DNA of 12,768 bases, taken from NCBI GenBank assembly GCA_026702635.1, contig JAPPBZ010000003.1:1-12768 (forward strand), given 5' to 3'. Below, piece after piece: positions 1 to 8,332 of the stretch. The number at the start of each line of letters is the position of its first letter. Position 1 is the first letter of the stretch. Source of the DNA: Bacteroidota bacterium. GTDB taxonomy: Bacteria > Bacteroidota > Rhodothermia > Rhodothermales > Bin80. The notes under the pieces are model-generated. The model saw only the letters and a program-made list of their open reading frames with translations. It had not been told where the DNA came from and made no database searches. A program made the position numbers and the translations under genes.

Positions 1-312
1 GAATTTGCCGCCGGCATGCAGCACCGTCATCACGACTTCCAGTGCTGGTCTTTGCTGCTCCGGGTGCATCCCGACCGGGATGCCCCGGCCATTATCTCTG
101 ACTTCAATTGATCCATCCTTGCAGATACGAACTTCTATATGGTCGCAGTGCCCCACCAGTGCTTCATCGATCGCATTGTCAACGACCTCGTAAACTAGGT
201 GATGAAGTCCGCGGAGATTGACATCCCCGATATACATGGCGGGGCGCTTACGCACCGCCTCCAAGCCGTCAAGGACCTGAATATTTCCAGCACTATATTC
301 TGATTTCTTCAT
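1..312 (-). CDS. gyrB: DNA gyrase subunit B, N-terminal part (cut by window edge)
   Basis: This is the first 104 codons of the ATPase subunit of DNA gyrase, the cytoplasmic type II topoisomerase that introduces negative supercoils using ATP. Only the start of the GHKL ATPase domain is in the window; a full GyrB is about 640-800 residues. Visible motifs are RKRPAMYIGD (residues 21-30), GLHHLVYEVVDNAIDEAL (35-52), DNGRGIP (73-79) and MTVLHAGGKF at the cut end. The catalytic Glu is E42, the Mg-binding Asn is N46 and the adenine-binding Asp is D73, the same numbers as in E. coli GyrB. This pattern separates it from ParE of Bacteroidota, whose N-terminus differs. The ATG at 310-312 gives the normal family N-terminus. 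A TTGACA-like element lies just upstream. There is no clear Shine-Dalgarno sequence. Confidence 0.97.
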   Translation of the reverse strand, partial: MKKSEYSAGNIQVLDGLEAVRKRPAMYIGDVNLRGLHHLVYEVVDNAIDEALVGHCDHIEVRICKDGSIEVRDNGRGIPVGMHPEQQRPALEVVMTVLHAGGKF

Positions 313-316
313 GGAT

Positions 317-344
317 ACCCTAATGGGGCTTCCTTTATTGTCAA
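317..344 (-). promoter_or_regulatory. possible promoter for gyrB, close to the start codon
   Basis: On the minus strand a perfect TTGACA (339-344) is followed after 16 bases by TAGGGT (317-322). This would be a fair sigma-70-type pair, but the -10 half is weak. Its expected transcription start would fall at or next to the gyrB ATG (312), implying a leaderless or nearly leaderless mRNA. No Bacteroidota TAnnTTTG element was found here. The TTGACA match is seen; the promoter function is a guess. Confidence 0.2.
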
Positions 345-384
345 CCCCTACCGTTGTCTGTTGGATACAGGCAGCAACTCGCGA

Positions 385-567
385 TCATTGAACAAAATAG
401 GAGGACGCGAGAGACAAGTCTAATCCGATTGCACAAGCATTAATTTTTGGAATCAAATCCACCGAACGGTAACATCGGATTTCTACTGCATAATGGGCCG
501 GTACCACCACAAAGATGGAGGCTTTCCACCGTACCAGCAACACGGAAGTAACTATTCCACGCTGCAT
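385..567 (-). CDS. doubtful 60-residue ORF upstream of gyrB
   Basis: An ATG-started ORF lies on the same strand as gyrB, ending 72 bases before it. It has a purine-rich GAGGAA three bases before the ATG, too close for an ideal ribosome site. An in-frame TGA sits 11 codons upstream of the ATG. I do not recognise the product. It has an alternating hydrophobic stretch (SIFVVVPAHYAVEIR, about residues 17-31) and a later LIPKIN segment. This faintly recalls the C-terminal half of DciA (DUF721) proteins, which often lie near gyrB, but the alignment needs gaps and the conserved Trp-containing N-terminal half is absent. It may be non-coding or the remnant of a decayed small gene. Confidence 0.2.
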   Translation of the reverse strand: MQRGIVTSVLLVRWKASIFVVVPAHYAVEIRCYRSVDLIPKINACAIGLDLSLASSYFVQ

Positions 568-670
568 TTGTTCCTCAGAGATGCTCTCCTCGACTTCTCA
601 AAAATCCCCCGTAAAGTCGTTGTTAAAGCCCCGCAACCCTGATATATCTTTTCTAGAAACTGCACTGTGA

Positions 671-2002
671 TCAGGCCTCCCCGGAGAGCCGCTTCAATCC
701 TCTGTGGGGTGCAAGCAGGCGCATAAGCTCATCCGACTTGTCATTTGTAATACGGAAACGCACATGAAGTGCCTCTTCGCTGGCGAGCTCCCCATTGCTG
801 CTCACCTGGACCAGTTCCTGACTGAGCACCTCGCCTAGTCGCCGAATCTCTGCCAAAGTGCGACCATCGGTGACCGGGATCAAGGCGGAATCCTCAACCT
901 GTGTTCCCCGAACCATGTCTTCAACACGACTGGTCAGGGTATTCAGGCCGATTCCGCGTAAAGCAGCAATCGGGATTGCTTCCGGGTAATCACGTTTCAA
1001 AGCAGGCAAAATTTCCGAGGGTGCTTCCAGTGCATCAATCTTGTTAAAGACCAGCAGGGTAGGGATCTCCAGAGCACCGATTTCCTGCAGCGTCTGGCGC
1101 ACAACCGTCATCTGACTTTCAAAACCTGGATGCGCAGCACTGATCACATGAAGTAACACATCACTTTGTCGCACTTCGTCAAGCGTGCTCTTGAAGCTCT
1201 CAATCAGTTTATGTGGCAGTTTGCGGATGAATCCAACGGTGTCCGAGAGCAGTACTGTCGTTGAGCTGGAGAGTGGCCACTGACGCGTGGTTGCGTCCAG
1301 GGTAGCAAAAAGCCGATCCTCTGCAAAAACTCCACTTTGAGAAAGGGCGTTCATCAGGGTGGATTTTCCTGCATTCGTGTAGCCTACAAGAGCGATTCTG
1401 CAATATTTTGCTCTTCGTCTTCTTTGGGTTCTGCGCTGCTGATCTATTCGCTTCAGGCGTTCGCGGAGCGTCGCCATACGCTGCCCGATCAGTCTGCGGT
1501 CCGTCTCAATCTGGGTCTCTCCGGGGCCTCGTGTCCCGATCCCTCCCTGTTGCCTTGAGAGGTGTGTCCACTGCCTTGTCAACCGTGTACGCAGATAATC
1601 CAGTTGTGCCAGTTCGACTTGGGTTTTAGCTATCGCCGTTTTCGCCCGCTTTGCAAAAATATCCAAAATGAGTTGGGATCGGTCAATGAGCTTGCAGCCA
1701 ATTAATCGCTCGAGGTTTCGGACCTGGTTTGGGCTCAACTCGTCATCAAACAACACGGCGTTAATTTTTTCGTTTTGCACGATCTCTGCAATCTCTTCGA
1801 CTTTTCCCGAGCCGATATAGGTCGCTGGATTCGGTCTTTGCAGGACCTGCTTCACACGACCGGCTACGGATGCGCCAGCCGTTTCCGCCAGTTGTGCCAA
1901 CTCATCAAGAGAATCGTCTCCACTGCCCTTTGCGTGTACCGCACCTACCAGCAGGACCGTCTCCTTGTGCGGCTCACCTGTAATATGTAGTTTCCGTCCC
2001 AT
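671..2002 (-). CDS. hflX: GTPase HflX
   Basis: HflX is a ribosome-associated GTPase of the TRAFAC class. It binds the 50S subunit and is known in other bacteria to split or rescue stalled ribosomes under stress such as heat. The 443-residue length is normal. The N-terminal HflX domain (about 20-110) includes the GSGKVEEI segment. A basic helical linker carries the family signature GTRGPGETQIETDRR (156-170). The G domain follows, with G1 GYTNAGKST (207-215), G3 DTVG (254-257) and G4 NKID (320-323). A C-terminal domain closes the protein. The ATG at 2002 lies 3 bases beyond the stop of the upstream VWA gene, so the two are almost certainly co-transcribed and perhaps translationally coupled. A GGAG about 10 bases before the ATG falls inside the end of that gene. 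No terminator is obvious after the stop. Confidence 0.97.
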   Translation of the reverse strand: MGRKLHITGEPHKETVLLVGAVHAKGSGDDSLDELAQLAETAGASVAGRVKQVLQRPNPATYIGSGKVEEIAEIVQNEKINAVLFDDELSPNQVRNLERLIGCKLIDRSQLILDIFAKRAKTAIAKTQVELAQLDYLRTRLTRQWTHLSRQQGGIGTRGPGETQIETDRRLIGQRMATLRERLKRIDQQRRTQRRRRAKYCRIALVGYTNAGKSTLMNALSQSGVFAEDRLFATLDATTRQWPLSSSTTVLLSDTVGFIRKLPHKLIESFKSTLDEVRQSDVLLHVISAAHPGFESQMTVVRQTLQEIGALEIPTLLVFNKIDALEAPSEILPALKRDYPEAIPIAALRGIGLNTLTSRVEDMVRGTQVEDSALIPVTDGRTLAEIRRLGEVLSQELVQVSSNGELASEEALHVRFRITNDKSDELMRLLAPHRGLKRLSGEA

Positions 2003-2005
2003 ACT

Positions 2006-4036
2006 TTAACGACTCCGCCAATGTGAGGCCAGGATCATTTCTGCTGCCAGAAGGAGAAGCGCCAGTACCAAAAAGTGACGCCAAAGCTCTACGCCTACGC
2101 GTGCCTGCCTCATCGCACCGTCGTCCTGAGAATCAACCTCTAGGACATCAACGGGAGCACCTAGCGCTTCTTCAAGTAGATCGCCAGCCTCTCCCGGTAC
2201 TGCATAAGATAAACGGGATTCCCTGGGATCAAGTCCAATACTGACAAGCCGTACAGGGTGATTTTCCACCCGTACCTGCGTAATCCCCGGTGAATCCGCT
2301 TCAAACTCAATCAGGCTTGCACCAAAGACTTGGCGCTCTGCCGGTATTTGTTCGGTTCCATCCGGCATTTCCAGTGTGATTTGCCCCTGTACCGCAGCGA
2401 CCCTGATCGTAGCCTGTTCACCAACTAGGACTTCTTCACCCTGCACGGATCCCCCGGCGGAGAGATAATGTGCTGCCCGGTACATCAGTGGAACAAATAA
2501 GCCGCGGACCGGCAAATCACTCCATGACAACTCCGGCGCGACCGCCAGGAAGAGTATGTGACCATTCTGATACTGGATTTCCTGTAAGAGCGGGACCTGG
2601 CCCAGAAGCGTGACCAAGGTCTGCTCTGCGGCGGCTCCTGGCACGTATTGTGCGGTGCGGTGAACACGTACCGCTTCTAATCTCTGGGTACGCTCTGAAG
2701 CCGTAAAGACCCCTTCAAACAGCGGGTGCTCAAAATCTGCCAATTCAATGGAAGTCTCCTGCTCCTGAATCGCTACACGCCCTGCATCAAACGCCTCCAT
2801 GAGAATGTTCACCGGAGCCGGATCTACACCTGGAAAAATCAGCAATCCACCTCCATCCTGAACATACTGATCAAGTCTACCAACTTCCCCACTACTCAGC
2901 TCATCCGGTCCGATCAGAAAGATTGCTGAGTACTGGCTCAGGGGCGCAGCCGCCAATCCACGCTGTGGGATTTTCGTTGTCTGCAGTCCACCGGATTCAT
3001 TCCGCAGAGAAAGGGCCAGTTCCACATGACTTGTCTGCGCCTGACGACCATGTACCACCAGGATATCCCTTCGCTCCGGTACGTTGAGCGTGAAATAACG
3101 CTGGTTATCCTCTGCCAACCCATCATCCTCTGTCACCACATAGCCTGCAATCCATCCCCGTGTCTCTGCTGCTCCTCGAAGTAATACACGGACCGGCACC
3201 TCAGGTGCAAGTGCAACGCTAGTTTGCGCAACCCGCTTGTCTTCTAGATACAAACTCACGGCGTAGTCATCAATTGGTGAGGCTCCATGATTGACCACGG
3301 TCGCCTCAACCGCAACGGGTGTACCCGGATCCACAATCCGGCTGACAACCCGTACATCGGCAATTCCCACGTTGGACCTCACTTCCGTTCCACCAACAGG
3401 AATCAGCATCACACGAACGCCCTCCTGCAGGGATGTCTGCAGGGAATCCATCAACGTGGACTCCTGGAGATCTCCCAGATAATAGACGACCCTGTTTAGA
3501 TGCGTCGCCTCCTGACCCAGCAGCTCGGCTGCCTGCCGTATCGCTGAGACCGCTGCTATGGTCGCGTAAGTTGGTTGCAACTCCATCAAATCGTTTGGGG
3601 GTTCAAGCTGCTGCGCATCTGACCGCATGATAAAAATCTCATCCCCTGGGGCAGCTGACTGCACGATAGACTGGGCCATCGCTTTTGCTTGGTCCAGACG
3701 TGTTCCCTCAGAGTCCCGCTGTATCATGGACAAGGATGCATCAATCGCCAGTACCATCGAGACACTCGAACGCCCAAAAAACTGTGTGCTGGAGGATCCA
3801 ATCAGCGTTGGGCGCGCAAACATAAAAACCAGAGCACATAGTGCCAATGTCCTCAAAACAAGGAGCAGCCAGTTGCGGATACGCACTCGCTGTACAGCCA
3901 TTTGCTGGATGGACCGCAGCAAGGCAAGCGAACTGTACTCCAGACGCCTCGGCCGCCGGAAATTGAACAGGTGCACGAGTAAGGGAAGAACCGCTGCGAC
4001 CAATCCTATTAAGACCAGCGGATTAACAAAAATCAT
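2006..4036 (-). CDS. BatA-type membrane protein with VWA domain and amidotransferase-like domain
   Basis: This is a large membrane-anchored protein of the BatA / aerotolerance-regulator N-terminal family (TIGR02226-like), common in Bacteroidota; the exact cellular role is unproven. Numbered from the ATG at 4036 (676 residues): a first membrane segment at about 3-24 is followed by the family FNFRRPRRLEY region, and a second membrane segment lies at 56-75. A VWA domain follows with MIDAS residues D99-x-S101-x-S103 and a later D189. Next come an Ig-like or CARDB-like stretch (about 225-320) and a class I glutamine-amidotransferase-like fold (about 322-500, with GPDEL and DGGGLLIFPG but no catalytic Cys seen). 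A last membrane segment lies at 653-670. A longer reading from a TTG at 4105 is possible, but the extra 23 residues are polar and unlike the family, so I prefer the ATG. It probably forms an operon with hflX. Confidence 0.88.
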   Translation of the reverse strand: MIFVNPLVLIGLVAAVLPLLVHLFNFRRPRRLEYSSLALLRSIQQMAVQRVRIRNWLLLVLRTLALCALVFMFARPTLIGSSSTQFFGRSSVSMVLAIDASLSMIQRDSEGTRLDQAKAMAQSIVQSAAPGDEIFIMRSDAQQLEPPNDLMELQPTYATIAAVSAIRQAAELLGQEATHLNRVVYYLGDLQESTLMDSLQTSLQEGVRVMLIPVGGTEVRSNVGIADVRVVSRIVDPGTPVAVEATVVNHGASPIDDYAVSLYLEDKRVAQTSVALAPEVPVRVLLRGAAETRGWIAGYVVTEDDGLAEDNQRYFTLNVPERRDILVVHGRQAQTSHVELALSLRNESGGLQTTKIPQRGLAAAPLSQYSAIFLIGPDELSSGEVGRLDQYVQDGGGLLIFPGVDPAPVNILMEAFDAGRVAIQEQETSIELADFEHPLFEGVFTASERTQRLEAVRVHRTAQYVPGAAAEQTLVTLLGQVPLLQEIQYQNGHILFLAVAPELSWSDLPVRGLFVPLMYRAAHYLSAGGSVQGEEVLVGEQATIRVAAVQGQITLEMPDGTEQIPAERQVFGASLIEFEADSPGITQVRVENHPVRLVSIGLDPRESRLSYAVPGEAGDLLEEALGAPVDVLEVDSQDDGAMRQARVGVELWRHFLVLALLLLAAEMILASHWRSR

Positions 4037-4148
4037 ATAGTAAAGTGTGCACTCGTACCGGCAGTCACTTGCTACAGATGCATTGCCACACGGTTCCGAG
4101 AGCAAGTTGCCTGAATGTGCGTAAAAAAGAGTTTGATCTCAAATTCGT
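4037..4148. promoter_or_regulatory. divergent intergenic region between VWA gene and uvrA
   Basis: These 112 bases must hold the promoters for the leftward VWA-hflX unit and the rightward uvrA. I could not place a convincing TTG / TAnnTTTG pair or a sigma-70 pair on either strand. A run of A residues (about 4123-4128) followed by TTTG lies 15-25 bases before the uvrA start. No LexA-type palindrome such as CTGT-N8-ACAG was seen, so nothing here shows SOS control of uvrA. Confidence 0.5.
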
Positions 4149-6989
4149 ATGCCTCATTTGAGTCCCCGCGACTACATCACGGTCCGGGGGGCCCGTCAGC
4201 ATAACTTAAAGGGCTTTGATTTGGCCTTGCCGAAGCGCCGCCTCGTGGTCGTAACCGGTCCCTCCGGTTCTGGCAAGTCAAGCCTGGCCTTTGATACTAT
4301 TTTTGCAGAGGGCCAAAGACGTTACATGGAGAGCTTGAGCTCCTACGCGCGCCAGTTTCTGGAGCGAATGGATAAGCCCGATGTAGATTTTATTACAGGG
4401 CTTGCACCAGCCATCGCCATTGAGCAACGCATGCTCTCGAAAAACCCGCGTTCAACGGTAGCCACACAAACCGAAATCTATGACCATCTCCGTATGCTCT
4501 ATGCCCAGATCGGCAAGATCGTCTCTCCGATCAGCGGGAATGTGGTTACCCGGGATACCCCTCGTTCCGTCGCCAATACCCTTCGGACCAGCTTACCCGA
4601 CGGCACGCGATTCTATTTAACCTTTCCCGCCCGAAATAGTGACTCCAGTTCTCCTCCTTTGGATATCCTCCTGGAGAGAGGCTTCCATCGACTACTTTAT
4701 CTCTCCGAAGGGAAAAGAATTAACCTGTTTGACCTGACAAAATCGGGGCCTGACGATCTTCCGGTCCCGTTAAGTTTGACTTGGGTGCTACTTGACCGCC
4801 TGACGATCAGAAAAGATGATGAGAAGGCGACAAGCCGTATCGCCGATTCGGTTGAGTTGGCGTTCCGTGAAGGGCATGGGGACTGTTCTGTCTTCGTCCC
4901 CTCGGCAACCTCACGGGATCTTCTCGAATCCAGACTAGATTTCTGCAAGTGGCTTGAATTGGATGGGATGACTTTTGCGAAGCCACACCCGAAAATGTTC
5001 TCCTTTACCAGCCCGTTGGGCGCCTGCCCCTCTTGTAATGGGTATGGCCGATCGAAGGGCGTGGACCAGGATCTGGTCATCCCTGACCCAAAGCTGTCTC
5101 TCCTTGAAGGAGCTCTGAAGGCATTCGAAGGATCTCGCTGGGGTGAATTCAGAGACGGCATGCTTCGGTGTGCAAAGAAGATGAGGATTGACATCCAGGC
5201 ACCGTACGAGAACCTTCCCGAAGAACATAAGCACGTTTTATGGCATGGGGATGGATTCTCATACAAGGGAGTTTTTGGCTTCTTCCGGTATTTACAACGG
5301 AATACCTACAGCAAAACACATCGCTTCCACAATGCCCGGTTTATGGGCTTCGGTGATTGCATTCAATGTAACGGAGCACGTCTTTGTCAAGACGCCTTGT
5401 ATGTACAGATTGGTGGCAAACATCTTGGCCAAGTGGTTGAGATGACGATACAGGAGGCCAAAGAGTTTTTTGATCATCTCGAGCTCTCCCGCTATGATCA
5501 GGAAGCCTCTGAGATCCTGCTCCACGAAATCCGCAAACGCCTCCGCTTCCTGATTGATGTTGGCCTTGAGTATATCACCCTAGGACGATTATCTGAGACG
5601 CTCAGCGGGGGAGAGAGTCAACGAATCCGCTTAGCTACAGCGCTCGGAAGTGCTCTCGTTGGAGCACTTTACGTTCTTGATGAGCCTACGATTGGGCTCC
5701 ATCCAAGGGATACGTTGCGCCTGGTTGCGATTCTCAAGCGCATGCGTGATTTGGGGAACACCGTGATCGTCGTTGAGCACGACCCGGATGTGATCCGCAG
5801 TGCAGATCATATCGTTGACCTGGGACCTGAGTCAGGAAACCGGGGGGGCGAATTGATCTTCCAGGGCCCAATCAATGAGATGCTTGAGCACGCAAATTCA
5901 AGGACCGGCGCTTACCTCAGCGGGAATGAATCGATTCCCGTTCCTGAAAAACGTCGCCCACCTGATTGGACTCGTGTCGCTGAAATCACGGGGGCAACCC
6001 TCCACAACCTGAAAAACCTTGATGTGAAATTCCCCCTGGAACTGATTACCTGTGTGACTGGAGTCAGCGGCTCAGGTAAATCCACACTGGTCCAGGAAAT
6101 TTTATACAGAGGGTTAAAAGAAACGCTCAGCCCCGAATTTGCTAACCCGGATTCTCTCCCTTGTAAGTCACTGAGAGTTCACAAAAGCATCAAGTCGGTC
6201 CAGATTGTTGACCAATCACCGATCGGGCGATCTTCACGCTCGAATCCGGTGACGTACGTGAAGGGTTTTGACATCATCCGGTACCTTTTTTCGCAAACCC
6301 CCCAATCAAAACTACACAACTATCAACCGGGATTTTTTTCGTTCAACATCCCAGGAGGTCGCTGTTCCGAATGCGATGGTGAAGGAGCGGTCACTGTGGA
6401 AATGCAGTTCCTGGCCGATCTCCATCTTCCCTGCGAAGAATGTAACGGTACCCGTTACAGCGACGAAGCACTGCACGTGCTCTACAAGGGAAAGAATATC
6501 CACGAGGTCCTCAACCTGTCTATCGATCAGGCGCTAGAGTTTTTTGGTGACAATGCCCGCCTATGTCGGCTGCTTTCGCCGCTGCAGACCGTTGGACTCG
6601 GCTATCTGAAGTTAGGACAACCTGCGCCCACATTGTCTGGCGGGGAGGCACAGCGAATTAAGTTGGCGAGTTGCCTGGTTCAGCAACCCAATCACCATGT
6701 CTTTTACATATTTGACGAGCCGACGACTGGATTACATTTTGTAGACGTGCAGAAGTTGATCCATGCGTTTGAGCAACTCGTTGAAGCAAAACACACGGTT
6801 GTCATCATAGAACACAACCTGGATACGCTCAAATGTGCCGACCATATCATTGACCTAGGACCCGAGGGCGGCTCAAATGGTGGGCGCATTGTTGCCTCCG
6901 GGACCCCAGAAGAGGTCATCCGTGTTCCTGAAAGTCATACTGGGCGTTTTCTAGCTCCTTTGCTTGCACTAAAAAAGGTGCCCGCCTGA
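4149..6989 (+). CDS. uvrA: excinuclease ABC subunit A
   Basis: UvrA is the damage-sensing ATPase of nucleotide excision repair. It dimerises, recognises bulky lesions and loads UvrB. The 946-residue length is usual. The first ABC module has Walker A GPSGSGKSS (37-45), signature LSGGESQR (485-492), Walker B YVLDEPT (508-514) and H-loop H544. The second has Walker A GVSGSGKST (638-646), signature LSGGEAQR (829-836), Walker B FYIFDEPT (852-859) and H889. One zinc site uses C293, C296, C404 and C407. The C-terminal zinc finger needed for damage recognition uses C739, C742, C762 and C765. 'SPISG' at 126-130 replaces the CPxCG seen in many phyla, a trait I associate with Bacteroidota UvrA. The ATG at 4149 gives the normal N-terminus; no Shine-Dalgarno sequence is evident. 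Bacteroidota can carry several UvrA paralogues; this one has all catalytic motifs. Confidence 0.97.
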   Translation: MPHLSPRDYITVRGARQHNLKGFDLALPKRRLVVVTGPSGSGKSSLAFDTIFAEGQRRYMESLSSYARQFLERMDKPDVDFITGLAPAIAIEQRMLSKNPRSTVATQTEIYDHLRMLYAQIGKIVSPISGNVVTRDTPRSVANTLRTSLPDGTRFYLTFPARNSDSSSPPLDILLERGFHRLLYLSEGKRINLFDLTKSGPDDLPVPLSLTWVLLDRLTIRKDDEKATSRIADSVELAFREGHGDCSVFVPSATSRDLLESRLDFCKWLELDGMTFAKPHPKMFSFTSPLGACPSCNGYGRSKGVDQDLVIPDPKLSLLEGALKAFEGSRWGEFRDGMLRCAKKMRIDIQAPYENLPEEHKHVLWHGDGFSYKGVFGFFRYLQRNTYSKTHRFHNARFMGFGDCIQCNGARLCQDALYVQIGGKHLGQVVEMTIQEAKEFFDHLELSRYDQEASEILLHEIRKRLRFLIDVGLEYITLGRLSETLSGGESQRIRLATALGSALVGALYVLDEPTIGLHPRDTLRLVAILKRMRDLGNTVIVVEHDPDVIRSADHIVDLGPESGNRGGELIFQGPINEMLEHANSRTGAYLSGNESIPVPEKRRPPDWTRVAEITGATLHNLKNLDVKFPLELITCVTGVSGSGKSTLVQEILYRGLKETLSPEFANPDSLPCKSLRVHKSIKSVQIVDQSPIGRSSRSNPVTYVKGFDIIRYLFSQTPQSKLHNYQPGFFSFNIPGGRCSECDGEGAVTVEMQFLADLHLPCEECNGTRYSDEALHVLYKGKNIHEVLNLSIDQALEFFGDNARLCRLLSPLQTVGLGYLKLGQPAPTLSGGEAQRIKLASCLVQQPNHHVFYIFDEPTTGLHFVDVQKLIHAFEQLVEAKHTVVIIEHNLDTLKCADHIIDLGPEGGSNGGRIVASGTPEEVIRVPESHTGRFLAPLLALKKVPA

Positions 6990-7067
6990 GTCCTGCTGTT
7001 ACTTTCTTGCAATTGGTTGCGACTCCCCCTTGGGTACGTGTGCAATTTTCTACTTTGAGCTTGATTC

Positions 7068-8330
7068 ATGTCACCATTTACGGATGTGTCTGTTCATGCA
7101 CCGGTAGCCGGAAGGCGGATTGCATTATTCGCGGGTGCCTATAACCATATTTCGGATGGTGTTGCGCTGACGCTCAACCGCCTAGTTCGTTATCTGGAGG
7201 GCCGCGGTGCCAAAGTGCTTATTTTTGCTCCAACCACCAACAAGCCGCCCGCTCTTTCTCACAACGGTACGCTGATTTCGGTGCCGTCCATTCCGGTTCC
7301 CGGCCGAAGTGACTATCGCCTGAGTGTTGGCATTTCCAGAAAGGGATGGTCCCGCCTGGAAGCATTTGAGCCTGACCTAGTTCACATTGCTACTCCGGAC
7401 TACGCTGGTGCACAGGCGCTAAAGTGGGCAAAGTCCCGTCAGGTCCCCGTCGTATCCTCTTTTCACACGCACTTCACTGCCTACCTGAAATACTTTGCAG
7501 AGTATAATCCACTCTACCGTATGGATTTCCTGGAGGATACAGCATGGCGGTATGGACGCTGGTTCTATTCTCAGGTTGAGCATATCTACGTTCCTTCCCC
7601 CAGCATTGGCGACATGTTGCGTTCCCACGGAATCACAAGTGGAATCCGGGTCTGGGCACGAGGCGTAGATCCATTGCGGTTTTCTCCTGATCACCGAAGT
7701 CAAAAATGGCGCCTAGCTCAAGGCTTTGATAATGACGACGTGGTGGTTTCCTACGTCGGGCGGCTTGTGTGGGAGAAAAATCTAGCTGTTTTTGCCGACG
7801 TGCTTGAAAATCTGAGTACGGCAGGAATTGCACATAAGGGCTTGATCGTCGGTGACGGCCCGGCACAGGATACACTCAAGGAGCGTCTCAAAGATACGGT
7901 GTTTACTGGCCCTCTGGAGGGAAAAGAACTTGCCACTGCATATGCGTCCGGTGATGTCTTCCTGTTCCCCAGTGACACGGAAACCTTTGGCAATGTAACC
8001 CTGGAAGCCATGGCTTCGGGTCTTCCGACGGTATGTGCCAACGCGAGCGGTAGTGACCTTCTCGTCCTTGATGGCAAAACTGGCTATCTGGCTCCCCCAC
8101 GGGATACCTCGGCGTTTCTTGAACACGTAAGCCGGCTTATCTCTGATCATCACCTGCGGAAAACGTTGGGTAGAGCAGCCCGCGAGCGGGCGGTGGCTTT
8201 CGAGTGGAATAATATTATGGGCCACCTAGCCAGCTACTATCAAGAGATCTGGCGGGAATTCCCCGGAAAGCATGGTGATGCTCTTTCCACATCCGGATCT
8301 GGACGACGCATTCGGAAAGCGGTTGCTTAG
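7068..8330 (+). CDS. GT4-family glycosyltransferase (glycolipid-type)
   Basis: This is a retaining GT-B glycosyltransferase that should transfer a sugar from a nucleotide donor to a lipid or glycan on the cytoplasmic side of the membrane. The 420-residue length fits. The acceptor-side Rossmann domain holds GAYNHISDGVALTLNRL (23-39) and SFHTHFTAYLKYF (131-143). This resembles the diacylglycerol or phosphatidylinositol glycosyltransferase group (SqdX, MgtA, PimB-like). The donor-side domain has GRLVWEKN (231-238, with R232 and K237), VGDGP (261-265) and the EX7E motif ETFGNVTLE (E305 and E313). No signal peptide or membrane helix is seen, which fits a peripheral protein. It starts 78 bases after uvrA with no Shine-Dalgarno sequence. 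Its stop is 2 bases before the next glycosyltransferase, so the two are co-expressed. Donor and acceptor cannot be read from the sequence. Confidence 0.9.
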   Translation: MSPFTDVSVHAPVAGRRIALFAGAYNHISDGVALTLNRLVRYLEGRGAKVLIFAPTTNKPPALSHNGTLISVPSIPVPGRSDYRLSVGISRKGWSRLEAFEPDLVHIATPDYAGAQALKWAKSRQVPVVSSFHTHFTAYLKYFAEYNPLYRMDFLEDTAWRYGRWFYSQVEHIYVPSPSIGDMLRSHGITSGIRVWARGVDPLRFSPDHRSQKWRLAQGFDNDDVVVSYVGRLVWEKNLAVFADVLENLSTAGIAHKGLIVGDGPAQDTLKERLKDTVFTGPLEGKELATAYASGDVFLFPSDTETFGNVTLEAMASGLPTVCANASGSDLLVLDGKTGYLAPPRDTSAFLEHVSRLISDHHLRKTLGRAARERAVAFEWNNIMGHLASYYQEIWREFPGKHGDALSTSGSGRRIRKAVA

Positions 8331-8332
8331 TT

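Larger units (their letters stand above)
313..670. other. 358-bp gene-poor region between hflX and gyrB
   Basis: Apart from the doubtful minus-strand ORF and the TTGACA-like element, I see no gene, tRNA or strong terminator. On the minus strand just after hflX, short GTTG/CAAC arms around a GC-rich loop are followed further on by GGGGGATTTTT. The hairpin is too weak to call a terminator. CTCGCG (379-384 on the minus strand reads as CGCGAG) forms a loose inverted repeat with a copy about 22 bases away. A 15-base word at 376-390 recurs with one mismatch in the other long intergenic region (10837-10851). Confidence 0.6.

Noticed and set aside
595..670. Possible terminator after hflX
   Set aside because: Only four-base GTTG/CAAC arms and a later short T run are present on the minus strand; too weak to call.
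3627..4040. 137-codon plus-strand ORF antisense to the VWA gene
   Set aside because: It is fully covered by the VWA and membrane-segment coding sequence on the other strand, with no family features.
4036..4105. TTG-started 23-residue N-terminal extension of the VWA protein
   Set aside because: The extension is polar, Cys-containing and unlike BatA-family N-termini; the ATG at 4036 gives the typical hydrophobic start, so I trimmed to it.
4274..4560. Loss of a zinc site in UvrA ('SPISG' where many UvrAs have CPxCG)
   Set aside because: This Cys pair is not one of the two zinc sites usually considered essential, and the replacement is normal for Bacteroidota-type UvrA, so it is a lineage trait rather than a defect.
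4697..5266. 189-codon minus-strand ORF inside uvrA
   Set aside because: It lies wholly within the conserved uvrA frame and its translation has no recognisable motif; it is an antisense shadow.
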